Shown in pieces: positions 33,719-42,518 of a DNA stretch of 52,007 bases. The position numbers were made by a program, and so were the translations under genes. The notes beneath the pieces were generated by a model, which saw only the letters and a list, made by a program, of their open reading frames with translations, ran no database searches and had not been told where the DNA came from. The DNA comes from Candidatus Choladousia intestinavium (GTDB taxonomy: Bacteria > Bacillota > Clostridia > Lachnospirales > Lachnospiraceae): the NCBI GenBank assembly GCA_018712785.1, contig DVGK01000052.1:1-52007 (forward strand), written 5' to 3'. The first letter of the stretch is position 1, and every line of letters starts with the position of its first letter.

Positions 33719-34033
33719 TCATGAACCATGTGTTTTTTGTATGGACAGCAAAAAAGACCGCCCGGCATTCTTTTGCCCGACCGTCTTTTCCATAAAACCG
33801 CCTTTTTCTTTCTGCACACATCCCAGCTTCACAAGGGCTTCTACCAGATCTTCTGCCAGTCCATTCATATATTTATCTGTAAAGTTGAAAGAAAAGCATT
33901 CCACAACGTTTTCAAACTTTATCGGCCGCTTTTTCTCAACAGCATCGTAAACCTGACGCAGATAAAATTTCTCCTCCGGCAGTGGTGCCTGAATTGACAG
34001 CTTTTTCCCGTCAAAGATCCGAATATTATCCAT
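33719..34033 (-). CDS. Short hypothetical protein
   Basis: 104 residues, starting MDNIRIFDGKKLSIQAPLPE after GGAGCTTTAG. No family recognised; the middle (ENVVECFSFNFTDKYMNGLAEDLVEALVKLG) looks like a compact alpha/beta domain. Its last ~20 codons read straight through a hairpin (AAAAGAC/GTCTTTT arms at 33752-33789, followed by TTTTTT on minus) that looks like its own terminator, so the natural stop may have been lost by a frameshift near 33800. The 240 nt upstream hold a TATAAT-like box near 34096 and a leader hairpin, and no other gene. Confidence 0.5.
   Translation of the reverse strand: MDNIRIFDGKKLSIQAPLPEEKFYLRQVYDAVEKKRPIKFENVVECFSFNFTDKYMNGLAEDLVEALVKLGCVQKEKGGFMEKTVGQKNAGRSFLLSIQKTHGS
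33752..33789 (-). terminator. Terminator-like hairpin inside the 3' end of the short ORF
   Basis: AAAAGAC/GTCTTTT (7 bp) with further imperfect GC pairing and a six-T run on minus. Its position inside an open frame is odd and casts doubt on the frame's last codons. Confidence 0.55.
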
Positions 34034-34218
34034 CTAAAGCTCCACCACTGCGGAGGCTGCCAGGCAGGTGGCTTTGATGGATTCTTATTCAATATTATAT
34101 GGAATGGAGGCCGCAAGAAGTGCTCACGCTCCATTCGATGAAATACATCTTAATAGATTTTACTATGACAAAAAACCCAATTTGTGTATTACCTTATATG
34201 TATGATATGGCAAAATTT

Positions 34219-34255
34219 AGGGCCTCCGCCGACTTTTTATATCAACGGAAGCCCT
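34219..34255 (-). terminator. Terminator of the GGGtGRT gene
   Basis: Stem AGGGCTTCCG/CGGAGGCCCT (10 bp with one T-G pair) and a 17-nt loop, then AAATTTTG on minus, 17 nt past the stop codon. Confidence 0.65.
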
Positions 34256-34272
34256 TGATTTTAAGCTATTTC

Positions 34273-35283
34273 TTAAAACTTGCCTGCCTTAGCAGCCTCT
34301 TCGATGCTTACTGCAACAGCTACGGTCATACCAACCATGGGGTTGTTTCCCGCGCCGATCAGGCCCATCATCTCAACGTGAGCCGGTACGGAAGAGGATC
34401 CTGCGAACTGTGCGTCTGAATGCATACGTCCAAGCGTATCGGTCATACCATAGGAAGCCGGTCCTGCCGCCATGTTGTCCGGATGCAGGGTACGTCCTGT
34501 ACCGCCGCCGGATGCTACTGAGAAGTATTTCTTGCCCGCCTCAAGGCGCTCTTTCTTATAGGTACCTGCTACCGGATGCTGGAAACGTGTGGGGTTTGTG
34601 GAGTTTCCGGTGATGGAAACGTCTACGTTCTCCTTCCACATGATGGCAACGCCCTCCGGAACACTGTTTGCCCCGTAGCAGTTTACTTTCGCGCGAAGGC
34701 CCTCTGAGTATGATTTGCGGAATACTTCCTTTACTTCGTTCTTGTAGGGATCATATTCGGTCTCCACATATGTAAACCCGTTGATTCTGGCAATAATCTG
34801 AGCTGCGTCCTTGCCAAGTCCGTTCAGGATAACCCGGAGAGGTTTCTGACGAACCTTGTTTGCCTTCTCAGCGATGCCAATGGCGCCTTCTGCTGCCGCA
34901 AAGGACTCGTGGCCTGCCAGGAACGCGAAACACTCAGTCTCCTCCTCAAGAAGCATCTTGCCGAGATTTCCATGGCCCAGACCTACCTTACGGGTGTCTG
35001 CCACAGATCCGGGAATACAGAAAGCCTGAAGGCCTTCGCCGATGGCTGCCGCCGCGTCTGCCGCTTTTCTGCAGCCCTTCTTAATGGCAATAGCCGCGCC
35101 TGTGATGTATGCCCAGCATGCGTTCTCGAAGCAGATGGGCTGAATGCCCTTGATCTGATTGTAAACATCCAGACCGGCATCCTTTGTGATTTTCTCTGCT
35201 TCCTCAAGAGAAGCAATTCCATAACTGTTCAAAACAGAATTGATCTTGTCAATTCGTCTTTCATACGATTCAAATAAAGCCAT
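34273..35283 (-). CDS. GGGtGRT protein, function unknown
   Basis: 336 residues, recognised by its signature GGGTGRT (259-265) followed by LHPDNMAAGPASYG. Other glycine-rich conserved stretches are GLGHGNLGKML (101-111), FLAGHESFAAAEGA (121-134) and GSSSVPAHVEMMGLIGAGNN. There is no signal peptide or membrane span. The protein is conserved in anaerobic Firmicutes and some Bacteroidota, but to my knowledge no activity has been assigned. The strict pairing with the NifU-like scaffold gene 36 nt upstream points to an iron-sulfur or other metallocofactor role. Confidence 0.85.
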   Translation of the reverse strand: MALFESYERRIDKINSVLNSYGIASLEEAEKITKDAGLDVYNQIKGIQPICFENACWAYITGAAIAIKKGCRKAADAAAAIGEGLQAFCIPGSVADTRKVGLGHGNLGKMLLEEETECFAFLAGHESFAAAEGAIGIAEKANKVRQKPLRVILNGLGKDAAQIIARINGFTYVETEYDPYKNEVKEVFRKSYSEGLRAKVNCYGANSVPEGVAIMWKENVDVSITGNSTNPTRFQHPVAGTYKKERLEAGKKYFSVASGGGTGRTLHPDNMAAGPASYGMTDTLGRMHSDAQFAGSSSVPAHVEMMGLIGAGNNPMVGMTVAVAVSIEEAAKAGKF

Positions 35284-35319
35284 TAAAGTTTTCCTCCTTC
35301 ACCTATGTATATGGTCACA

Positions 35320-36012
35320 TTACTCTTTTCTGGGATCGATAATCTTCACTGCGTCCGCAACCCGGCCGTACTGACCTTTTGCCTTCTCCCATGCAGTATT
35401 GGGATCATCGCCTTTTTTGATAAAGTCAGTCATCTTGCCGAGGCTTACAAACTGATATCCGATAATCTGATCATCCGCATCCAGAGCAATACCGGTTACA
35501 TAGCCTTCTGCCATTTCCAGATAACGAGGACCTTTCTTTAATGTACCGTACATTGTACCAACCTGAGATCTTAAACCTTTTCCAAGGTCTTCCAGACCAG
35601 CGCCAACCGGAAGTCCGTCTTCTGAGAAAGCAGACTGGCTTCTGCCGTAAACGATCTGCAGGAACAGCTCTCTCATAGCCGTATTAATCGCATCACATAC
35701 AAGGTCTGTGTTCAAAGCTTCCATTACTGTCAGCCCCGGAAGAATCTCAGACGCCATAGCCGCAGAGTGAGTCATACCGGAACATCCGATGGTCTCAACC
35801 AAAGCTTCCTGAATGATGCCCTCTTTTACATTCAGAGTAAGCTTACAAGCTCCCTGCTGGGGTGCGCACCAGCCAACGCCGTGTGTCAGGCCGGAAATAT
35901 CCTTCACTTCTTTTGCCTGCACCCATTTTGCCTCTTCCGGTATCGGCGCTGCGCCGTGATGAACGCCCTGAGCTACCGGACACATTTCTTCTACTTCACG
36001 TGAATAAATCAT
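35320..36012 (-). CDS. NifU/IscU-like iron-sulfur scaffold protein
   Basis: 230 residues. The N-terminal half resembles NifU_N/IscU: a Cys-bearing strand pair (C49 and C56, GWCAPQQGACKLTLNV), IGCSGMTHSAAMASEILPG with C77 matching the GCG-A-A-S helix of IscU, and C106. The C-terminal ~80 residues are an extension absent from classical IscU. It would hold a nascent cluster. No cysteine desulfurase lies nearby; the partner is the GGGtGRT gene. AAAGGAGTCTTAA precedes the ATG. Confidence 0.8.
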   Translation of the reverse strand: MIYSREVEEMCPVAQGVHHGAAPIPEEAKWVQAKEVKDISGLTHGVGWCAPQQGACKLTLNVKEGIIQEALVETIGCSGMTHSAAMASEILPGLTVMEALNTDLVCDAINTAMRELFLQIVYGRSQSAFSEDGLPVGAGLEDLGKGLRSQVGTMYGTLKKGPRYLEMAEGYVTGIALDADDQIIGYQFVSLGKMTDFIKKGDDPNTAWEKAKGQYGRVADAVKIIDPRKE

Positions 36013-36139
36013 TTTAAGACTCCTTTCAGTTGTTCATTCTTCACCGATATTTTCTCATAAACCGGCAAATTCGTCCAGTGTTTTTTACGGTCCGATTTAA
36101 ATCTTTAACTGCCCTTCCAGGAACGGAAGACCGCAGTGC

Positions 36140-37156
36140 TCAGTCATTGTATCCGTTGGGATTCATAGACTGCCAGCGCCAGGAATCCTGGCACATTTCC
36201 TCGATTCCGTACTCTGCCTCCCAGCCAAGCTCTCTCTTTGCCTTGGAAGGGTCCGCGTAGCAGGTAGCGATATCCCCAGCACGTCTGGGCTTGATCTCAT
36301 AGGGGAGAGTCTTGCCGCAGGCCTTTTCAAAAGCATGGAGCACCTCCAGAACACTGTAGCCCTTTCCTGTCCCCAGGTTGTAAATCCGCACCTGAGGCTC
36401 TTCCTGGAATTTCTTCATAGCCTTCACATGACCTCTGGCCAGATCCACTACATGAATGTAGTCTCTGACGCCTGTACCATCAGGCGTATCGTAGTCATTT
36501 CCGAACACGCCCAGCTTTTCCAGCTTGCCTACTGCCACCTGGGCAATGTAGGGTACCAGATTGTTGGGGATTCCCTTTGGATCCTCGCCGATAATGCCCG
36601 CCTTATGGGCGCCGATGGGATTAAAATAGCGCAGAAGCACTACATTCCACTCTGGATCCGCTACATGCAGATCGGTAAGAATCTGCTCCAGCATCGCTTT
36701 TGTCTGTCCGTAAGGATTCGTAATCTTCCCCTTGGGGCATTCTTCCGTAATGGGTACGAAAGCGGGATCCCCGTACACCGTCGCCGAAGAGCTGAAGATG
36801 ATATTCTTTACACCGTATTTTCTCATGACATCACAGAGAATCAGAGTACCTGTAATATTATTGTGGTAATATTCCAGTGGCTTCTGCACCGACTCTCCCA
36901 CTGCTTTATATCCGGCAAAATGGATCACTGAATCAATGTTTTCCTTCTGGAAAATCCCGTCCACTCCGTCCCGGTCCAGCATATCCACACAGTAGAAGCT
37001 TACTTTTTTCCCGGTGATCTGTTCCACCCGGTCTACCGCTTTTTTATTGGAGTTATATAGATTGTCCATAATCACCACGTCATACCCGTTTTCCAGAAGC
37101 TCCACACAGGTATGGCTTCCAATATAGCCGGCTCCCCCTGTTACTAAAACTGCCAT
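36140..37156 (-). CDS. galE: UDP-glucose 4-epimerase
   Basis: 338 residues from ATG 37156 (AGAGGAGG upstream). The NAD-binding GGAGYIGSHT is at the N-terminus, the catalytic Ser/Tyr-x-x-x-Lys appears as SSSATVYGD and NPYGQTKAM, and the substrate segment is LRYFNPIGAH. An extended SDR epimerase interconverting UDP-glucose and UDP-galactose, for the Leloir pathway or surface polysaccharides. It stands alone on its transcript, with its own promoter at 37261-37289, divergent from the exonuclease gene. Confidence 0.96.
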   Translation of the reverse strand: MAVLVTGGAGYIGSHTCVELLENGYDVVIMDNLYNSNKKAVDRVEQITGKKVSFYCVDMLDRDGVDGIFQKENIDSVIHFAGYKAVGESVQKPLEYYHNNITGTLILCDVMRKYGVKNIIFSSSATVYGDPAFVPITEECPKGKITNPYGQTKAMLEQILTDLHVADPEWNVVLLRYFNPIGAHKAGIIGEDPKGIPNNLVPYIAQVAVGKLEKLGVFGNDYDTPDGTGVRDYIHVVDLARGHVKAMKKFQEEPQVRIYNLGTGKGYSVLEVLHAFEKACGKTLPYEIKPRRAGDIATCYADPSKAKRELGWEAEYGIEEMCQDSWRWQSMNPNGYND

Positions 37157-37260
37157 GCAAATCCTCCTCTCGCTTTTCAAGTTTTCGGACAGAACTGAAT
37201 TCTCCGGCCGCGTCCTCCCGGCTGCTTTGGCAGGCCGCGGCATTTTCTGCCCTCTCACTC

Positions 37261-37289
37261 ATTATACGCAGGCAGAATGGGTTTGTAAA
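37261..37289 (-). promoter_or_regulatory. galE promoter
   Basis: Minus strand TTTACA (37284-37289), 17 nt, TATAAT (37261-37266); leader about 100 nt. Confidence 0.8.
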
Positions 37290-37296
37290 GAATCCG

Positions 37297-37325
37297 TTGA
37301 ACTTTCTTCCTGTTTCTTATATACT
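37297..37325 (+). promoter_or_regulatory. Promoter of the YprB-like exonuclease gene
   Basis: TTGAAC (37297-37302), 17 nt, TATACT (37320-37325). Its -35 box lies 8 bp from the -35 of the divergent galE promoter, so the two polymerase sites compete for space. Confidence 0.75.
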
Positions 37326-37391
37326 ATGGTTACGTTTTACTGCGGCTTGCCGCAGCAGCCTTTTCAGCTGAATTTGTAAAGAGGAGCGCTT

Positions 37392-38480
37392 ATGATTCAA
37401 AAATCTTCTTTTTTTTCTTCCTTTGAAACGTACGAAGACTGCCTGAACTGCCATAGCTCGGACTGGCTTTTTTTCGATATTGAAACCACCGGTTTCTCCC
37501 CCGGATCTTCCTTTTTATATCTGATCGGTGTCCTCCGAAAGACTTCAGAGGGATGGAAACTCACCCAGTGGCTGGGAGAATCCCCCCAGGAGGAAACCGC
37601 CATACTGAAAGAATTTTTAGACACCGCCTGCCATTACTCCTGTCTGGTTCATTTTAATGGCACCACCTTTGATCTGCCCTATCTGAAGGAAAAGGCAGAG
37701 AAGGCCGGCCTTTCGCATACCCTGGATGACATGAAATCTCTGGATTTGTACCGGATCTTCCGCCCGCTGAAAAAGCTTCTCTGTCTGGAACAGATGAATC
37801 AGACCTCTTTGGAAAGCTTTCTTGGTATTAAACGCCGTGACAAGATGAATGGAAAGACTCTGATCCCAGTATGCCGGGACTTCATGGCTTCCGGGGATCC
37901 CAGGCTGGAATCCCTGCTTCTGCTTCATAATCGGGAAGATGTAGAAGGTATGACTGCTCTGCTTTCTCTTTCCGCTTATCTGAAATTTACAGACCCGGAG
38001 AGGGATCGATCTTTTCTGAAGCTCTCCTCCGCAGTAAGGAAAGGAGAAACGGCAGAGCTCTCTTTTTCCTATTCTCCGGCTCTTCCCCAGAGCCTGTCTG
38101 TGAATCTTCAGCAGTACGGCAGCCTTGAGCTGGGTTTCAGGAAGGGCGTCTTGCGGGCCCCTGTTTTTTCCGGGGAACTGCGCTATTTCTTTCCGGACTA
38201 TAAAAACTACTCTTATCTGACCCTGGAAGACCAGGCTGTCCACAAAAGCATTGCCGCCTATGTAGACAAAGAATACCGCCGCCCCGCCACGGCAGCTACC
38301 TGCTACACACGGAAAAAAGGGGAATTTCTCCTGCAGCCGGATGTTCTCTTCGCTCCGGATTACAGAAAAGAATATGGTTCCAAGGAACATTATTTTGAGC
38401 TGACAGAGAAACGTTTTCAGACGGCGGGCAGCCTGCAGCTCTATCTGGTCCGCGTACTGAAGGCCGCGCTGCCACAGTAG
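37392..38480 (+). CDS. Ribonuclease-H-like 3'-5' exonuclease domain protein (YprB-like)
   Basis: 362 residues. An RNase_H_2/DEDD domain (about 20-200) with exonuclease motifs FDIETTGF (Asp, Glu), VHFNGTTFDLPYL (Asp) and HNREDVEGM (final Asp). The C-terminal ~150 residues are less conserved and unassigned. Bacillus YprB is the named relative; the nucleic-acid target is unknown. In many Firmicutes a helicase gene yprA lies beside it, but not here. GAGGAGC lies upstream of the ATG. Confidence 0.85.
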   Translation: MIQKSSFFSSFETYEDCLNCHSSDWLFFDIETTGFSPGSSFLYLIGVLRKTSEGWKLTQWLGESPQEETAILKEFLDTACHYSCLVHFNGTTFDLPYLKEKAEKAGLSHTLDDMKSLDLYRIFRPLKKLLCLEQMNQTSLESFLGIKRRDKMNGKTLIPVCRDFMASGDPRLESLLLLHNREDVEGMTALLSLSAYLKFTDPERDRSFLKLSSAVRKGETAELSFSYSPALPQSLSVNLQQYGSLELGFRKGVLRAPVFSGELRYFFPDYKNYSYLTLEDQAVHKSIAAYVDKEYRRPATAATCYTRKKGEFLLQPDVLFAPDYRKEYGSKEHYFELTEKRFQTAGSLQLYLVRVLKAALPQ

Positions 38481-38558
38481 GCCTACGCTTCGCTGCCTTT
38501 CCATGGCATGAAAGGAATGAATAGAGACCGCGTTTCACAAGCCTTTTTGAGCACAATT

Positions 38559-38587
38559 ACAAAAAAGACGGCTGTTCATCACAGCCG
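38559..38587 (-). terminator. Bidirectional terminator between rpsA and the exonuclease gene
   Basis: Stem CGGCTGT/ACAGCCG with loop GATGA, followed on minus by TCTTTTTTG. On plus it is followed by CTTCTCTTT. It ends the rpsA operon. Confidence 0.85.
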
Positions 38588-38616
38588 CCTTCTCTTTATC
38601 TTCTGTAGCTCTATCT

Positions 38617-39741
38617 TTATTCTTCTGTACTTTCCTCATCAGCAGACTCTTCCGCCGGAGCTTCTTCCTGAACAGTCTCCTTGGGAGCCGCAGTTTCAAG
38701 AGCCTTCATGCTCAGGCTGATCTTGTGATCCGCTTCGTTGAAGTCAACCACCTTCGCCTGAATGATCTGGCCTACACTGAGTACATCAGAGGGCTTATCC
38801 ACATGCTCATGAGAGATCTGTGAAACATGAAGAAGGGCATCCACGCCGGGCTCCAGTTCCACGAAAGCGCCGAAATCAGTCATCCGGGCAACCTTGCCTT
38901 CCACAATATTCCCTGCCGCATACTTCTCAGCGGCTGTCAGCCAGGGATTCTGATCCTCAAACTTCAGGCTAAGAGCAATCTTGTCCCCGCTGATATCTTT
39001 AATCAGAACCGTCAGATGCTCTCCTACCTTGAAGACCTTCTTGGGATTGTCCACATGGCCCCATGACATCTCGGAAATATGAAGCAGCCCGTCTGCTCCT
39101 CCCAGATCTACGAAAGCACCGAAGTCCGTTACATTCTTCACTACGCCTTCCACTACATCACCGGGATGAATTCTCTCAAAGAGAGCCTTCTGCATCTCTG
39201 CTTTTCTGGCAACCAGAATCTGCTTGCGGTCACCGATGATTCTTCTGCGTCTGGGATTAAACTCTGTAATTACAAATTCAATCTCCTGTCCCGCATATTT
39301 CTCAAGGTTTTTCTCATATGTGTCAGAAACAAGGCTGGCCGGAATAAAAACTCTCGCCTCATCCACTACCACACTGAGTCCGCCTGCAAGCACCTGTACA
39401 ACCGGGGCTTTCAGGATCTCCTGGGAATTAAAGGCCTCTTCCAGTCTCTTATTTCCCTTCTCCGCCGCTAAACGCTTGTACGTTAAGAGCACCTGTCCGT
39501 CTCCGTCATTCACCTTAAGAACCTTCGCCTCCAGCTTATCATCCACATGAACCAGCTCACGAAGGTCTGCGTTGGGTTCGTTCGTATATTCGCTTCTGGT
39601 AATAATACCGTCAGCCTTATATCCGATATTCAAGATGATTTCATCTTCTTTGACATCTATTACAGTGCCTTCGACTACCTCTCCATTATGAATTGTTTTG
39701 AATGATTCTTCCAGCATTTGTTCAAAACTTAAATCTGGCAT
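38617..39741 (-). CDS. rpsA: Ribosomal protein S1-like protein
   Basis: 374 residues with four S1/OB repeats (starting near 20, 105, 195 and 275; for example GDVVEGVVKNVTDFGAFVDLGG and GNIVEGKVARMTDFGAFVELEPG), then an acidic tail. It is shorter than six-repeat proteobacterial S1, as usual in Firmicutes. It binds mRNA at the ribosome. Its ATG overlaps the end of ispH by 13 nt; TGAGGAGGTTTC lies before it. In several Clostridia the two are fused in one gene; here they are separate but overlapping. Confidence 0.93.
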   Translation of the reverse strand: MPDLSFEQMLEESFKTIHNGEVVEGTVIDVKEDEIILNIGYKADGIITRSEYTNEPNADLRELVHVDDKLEAKVLKVNDGDGQVLLTYKRLAAEKGNKRLEEAFNSQEILKAPVVQVLAGGLSVVVDEARVFIPASLVSDTYEKNLEKYAGQEIEFVITEFNPRRRRIIGDRKQILVARKAEMQKALFERIHPGDVVEGVVKNVTDFGAFVDLGGADGLLHISEMSWGHVDNPKKVFKVGEHLTVLIKDISGDKIALSLKFEDQNPWLTAAEKYAAGNIVEGKVARMTDFGAFVELEPGVDALLHVSQISHEHVDKPSDVLSVGQIIQAKVVDFNEADHKISLSMKALETAAPKETVQEEAPAEESADEESTEE

Positions 39742-40577
39742 TGTTTTGAAACCTCCTCAATCAAATTATTTGGGGTCGATGCCCCTGCTGTAATACCTAC
39801 GCAACCCCTGGATGGCAATCGCCGCATATCCAAATCTTTTAATGTCTGTATATAGTAAGTATCTTCACATTCATTTCTGCATATCTCGAATAACTTCCTG
39901 GTGTTAGAACTATGACTGCCTCCAATCACAATCATACTATCCACCCGGCCTGCAATTTCACGGGCCTCCGACTGGCGTTCTTCCGTTGCGCTACAGATCG
40001 TATTCAAAATATCCACTCTATCATACCGCATTTTTGAAAAAAATTCAACCAATTTATCAAATTTCTTGTAATTAAATGTCGTCTGGGAAACAATGCAGAG
40101 GGAATGCTCCGGATTCCGTCTGTAAGCGCGAGCCTCTTCTTCGGTGCCGATTACATCCACTCTTCCCCGGCACCATCCCTTAATCCCTTCCACCTCCGGG
40201 TGACCTTCATTTCCCACCACCAGGATATCCGCTCCCCTGCTGCTGTACTCATCCACGATTTTGTGAATCTTTTTTACAAAGGGACAGGTGGCATCCACAA
40301 GCTCCAGGTTCCGGCTGCGTATTTTCTCATAAATTCTCCTGGGCACCCCGTGGGAGCGGATGATGACCGTTCCCTCACAGAGCCCCTCCAGTTCGTCTTC
40401 ATCTTTCAGAATCCGAACCCCTTTCTGTTCAAGCTCCCTGACTACCTCTTCGTTGTGAATAATAGGTCCATACGTATAGATGGGCTTTTTCCCCGTCTCC
40501 GCCTGCTGATAAACCGTGTCCACTGCCCGCTTTACGCCGAAGCAGAATCCTGCTGTCTTTGCCACAATCACTTTCAT
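39729..40577 (-). CDS. ispH: 4-hydroxy-3-methylbut-2-enyl diphosphate reductase
   Basis: 282 residues. The three [4Fe-4S] cysteines are visible in AGFCFGVKRAV (C12), VDATCPFVKK and LNTICSATEERQ, and the substrate residues in GPIIHNEEVV, IRSHGVP, GNEGHPEVEG and TTFNYKKF. It makes IPP and DMAPP in the last step of the MEP pathway. ATGA overlap with cmk (40574-40577) and 13-nt overlap with rpsA show tight coupling. Confidence 0.97.
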   Translation of the reverse strand: MKVIVAKTAGFCFGVKRAVDTVYQQAETGKKPIYTYGPIIHNEEVVRELEQKGVRILKDEDELEGLCEGTVIIRSHGVPRRIYEKIRSRNLELVDATCPFVKKIHKIVDEYSSRGADILVVGNEGHPEVEGIKGWCRGRVDVIGTEEEARAYRRNPEHSLCIVSQTTFNYKKFDKLVEFFSKMRYDRVDILNTICSATEERQSEAREIAGRVDSMIVIGGSHSSNTRKLFEICRNECEDTYYIQTLKDLDMRRLPSRGCVGITAGASTPNNLIEEVSKQCQI

Positions 40578-41257
40578 GCTCGCTCTTCTCCCATCCGCTT
40601 CCGGGCCAGCTCTACAATCCGGTCGGTCACTTCTTCTATGGTCATGTCAGAAGTATCGATCCGCACCGCATCCTCCGCCTGCTTAAGAGGCGCCACCGGA
40701 CGGTTCCGGTCCCGCTCGTCCCGTTCCCGGATATCCTTTTCGATCTCTTCCAGGCTGCAGGGAATGTTTTTCGCTGTCAGCTCTTGATGCCTTCTCCTGG
40801 CCCGCACTTCCACGCCGGCAGTCAGATAGATTTTAAGCTGAGCCCCCGGAAGAATCACGGTTCCGATATCTCTTCCGTCCATCAGCACATTTTCCTTTTT
40901 CGCCAGGCCCCTCTGTAACGCCGTCAGTTTTTCTCTGACCTGGGCAAGGGCCGAAGAAGCACTGGCCATCTTTCCAACCTCTTCATCCCGGATGCGTGAG
41001 GAAACGTCCTCTCCATTTAAAAAGACCTGCTGCCGTCCCTGGCTGTCGTATCCGATGGTAACCGAAATCTCTTCCAGGGCCTCCTTCAGCATTTCACTGT
41101 CCCTCAGATCGGTTTTTCTTTCCAGAAGCCCCAGAGCAATAGCCCGGTACATGGCTCCCGTATCCACGTACAAAAAAGAAAGCCGACTGGCCGCCTTCCT
41201 GGCAATGGTGCTTTTCCCCGCCCCTGCGGGACCATCTATGGCAATATTAAAGCTCAT
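40574..41257 (-). CDS. cmk: Cytidylate kinase
   Basis: 227 residues from ATG 41257 (AAAGGAGGAGATT before it). P-loop IAIDGPAGAGKST, YVDTGAMYRAIA, MDGRDIGTVI and RARRRHQEL are the hallmarks of bacterial CMP kinase, which phosphorylates CMP and dCMP. A cmk-ispH-rpsA order is well conserved in Clostridia. It overlaps the flavoprotein gene by 11 nt. Confidence 0.97.
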   Translation of the reverse strand: MSFNIAIDGPAGAGKSTIARKAASRLSFLYVDTGAMYRAIALGLLERKTDLRDSEMLKEALEEISVTIGYDSQGRQQVFLNGEDVSSRIRDEEVGKMASASSALAQVREKLTALQRGLAKKENVLMDGRDIGTVILPGAQLKIYLTAGVEVRARRRHQELTAKNIPCSLEEIEKDIRERDERDRNRPVAPLKQAEDAVRIDTSDMTIEEVTDRIVELARKRMGEERA

Positions 41258-42518
41258 AATCTCCTCCTTTTTCCCGATACCCTCTTCCTGCCGCGTATCC
41301 GGTAGACCAGGCGATCTGCAGGTTGAACCCTCCTGTGAGGGCATCCAGATCCAGTACCTCTCCCGCGAAATAGAGATTCTGAACCTTTTTGGACTCCATA
41401 GTAGAAGGATCCATTTCCCGTACATCCACACCGCCCCGGGTAACAACAGCTTCATTATACCCGCGCAGAGCCGTTACCGTCAACGGGAAACCTTTTGTCA
41501 GTTCCACCAGTCTCTGCCTTTCTTCCCTGGTGATTTCATGAACAGGCTTCTCAGGGAGAATCCCGCTTTGCCGGATCATGACAGGGATCAGCTTAGAAGG
41601 AAAAAGTCCGCCCAGCACATTCTTAAACTGTCTGTTTTTCCCCTGGTCAAACTCCCTGAGAATCCGCTGATCCAGCTGTTCCCTTGCAAGCGCCGGTTTC
41701 AGATCAACGCGCAGCCCCAGGGGGTGATCTGACAGCCGTTTCTGAATCAGAGTGCTGGCAGTCAGAACCAGGGGCCCTGTAACGCCGAAGTGGGTAAACA
41801 TCATCTCCCCAAATCCCCGGTACAGTTCCTTTCTGCCGTCCGTGATCGTAAGCTCCACATTCTTAAGGGAGAGCCCCTGCAGTTCCTTCACCCACTCTTC
41901 CCGGACTTCCAGGGGAACAAGAGAGGGAAAGCACGGGGTCACTTTATGCCCCACCTCCCTCGCAAAGCGAAAGCCGTCTCCCGTGGAACCGGTAGAGGGA
42001 TAAGAAAGTCCTCCTGTTGCAAGAATCAGGGCATCCGCCTTCTCGATTGTCCCGTCTGCAAGGCACACACCGGCAGCCCGGGGCTTATCCTCCCCCGGCC
42101 GCTTTTCTGTAAGAATTTTCGATACCTCCGCTTTCAGCCGCATCTCCACCTTCTTTTCTCTCAGACTTTTTTCCAGCGTCCGTATTACATCGGAAGCATG
42201 ATCTGACACAGGAAAGACCCGGTTTCCTCTCTCCGTCTTCAGAGGCAGGCCGCGCTTTTCAAAAAAGTCGATGGTATCCTCCGCTGTAAATCCGTAAAAG
42301 GCGCTGTACAAAAACTTCCGGTTGCTGCAGACTGCCTGCAGCAGCTCCTCCACCTGGCACCGGTTTGTCAGATTGCATCTCCCTTTTCCGGTAATATAGA
42401 GCTTCTTTCCAAGCTTTTCATTTTTCTCCAAAAGGAGAACCTGGCATTCTTCTCCCGCGGCTGCGGCGGCAGCCATCATTCCGGCCGCCCCGCCGCCTAC
42501 TACAATCAGTTTTTTCAT
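41247..42518 (-). CDS. YhiN/HI0933-family FAD-dependent oxidoreductase (BaiN-like)
   Basis: 423 residues. The N-terminal FAD motif VVGGGAAGMMAAAAAA, LLLEKNEKLGKKLYITGKGRCNLTN typical of the HI_0933 family, GGLSYPSTGSTGDGFRFA, and a C-terminal YFAGEVLDLDALTGGFNLQIAWSTG. BaiN of Clostridium scindens, a proposed bile-acid flavoprotein, belongs to this family, but most members have no proven role, so no substrate is claimed. It starts within an ATGA overlap of the kinase gene and overlaps cmk at its end. Confidence 0.9.
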   Translation of the reverse strand: MKKLIVVGGGAAGMMAAAAAAGEECQVLLLEKNEKLGKKLYITGKGRCNLTNRCQVEELLQAVCSNRKFLYSAFYGFTAEDTIDFFEKRGLPLKTERGNRVFPVSDHASDVIRTLEKSLREKKVEMRLKAEVSKILTEKRPGEDKPRAAGVCLADGTIEKADALILATGGLSYPSTGSTGDGFRFAREVGHKVTPCFPSLVPLEVREEWVKELQGLSLKNVELTITDGRKELYRGFGEMMFTHFGVTGPLVLTASTLIQKRLSDHPLGLRVDLKPALAREQLDQRILREFDQGKNRQFKNVLGGLFPSKLIPVMIRQSGILPEKPVHEITREERQRLVELTKGFPLTVTALRGYNEAVVTRGGVDVREMDPSTMESKKVQNLYFAGEVLDLDALTGGFNLQIAWSTGYAAGRGYREKGGDYEL

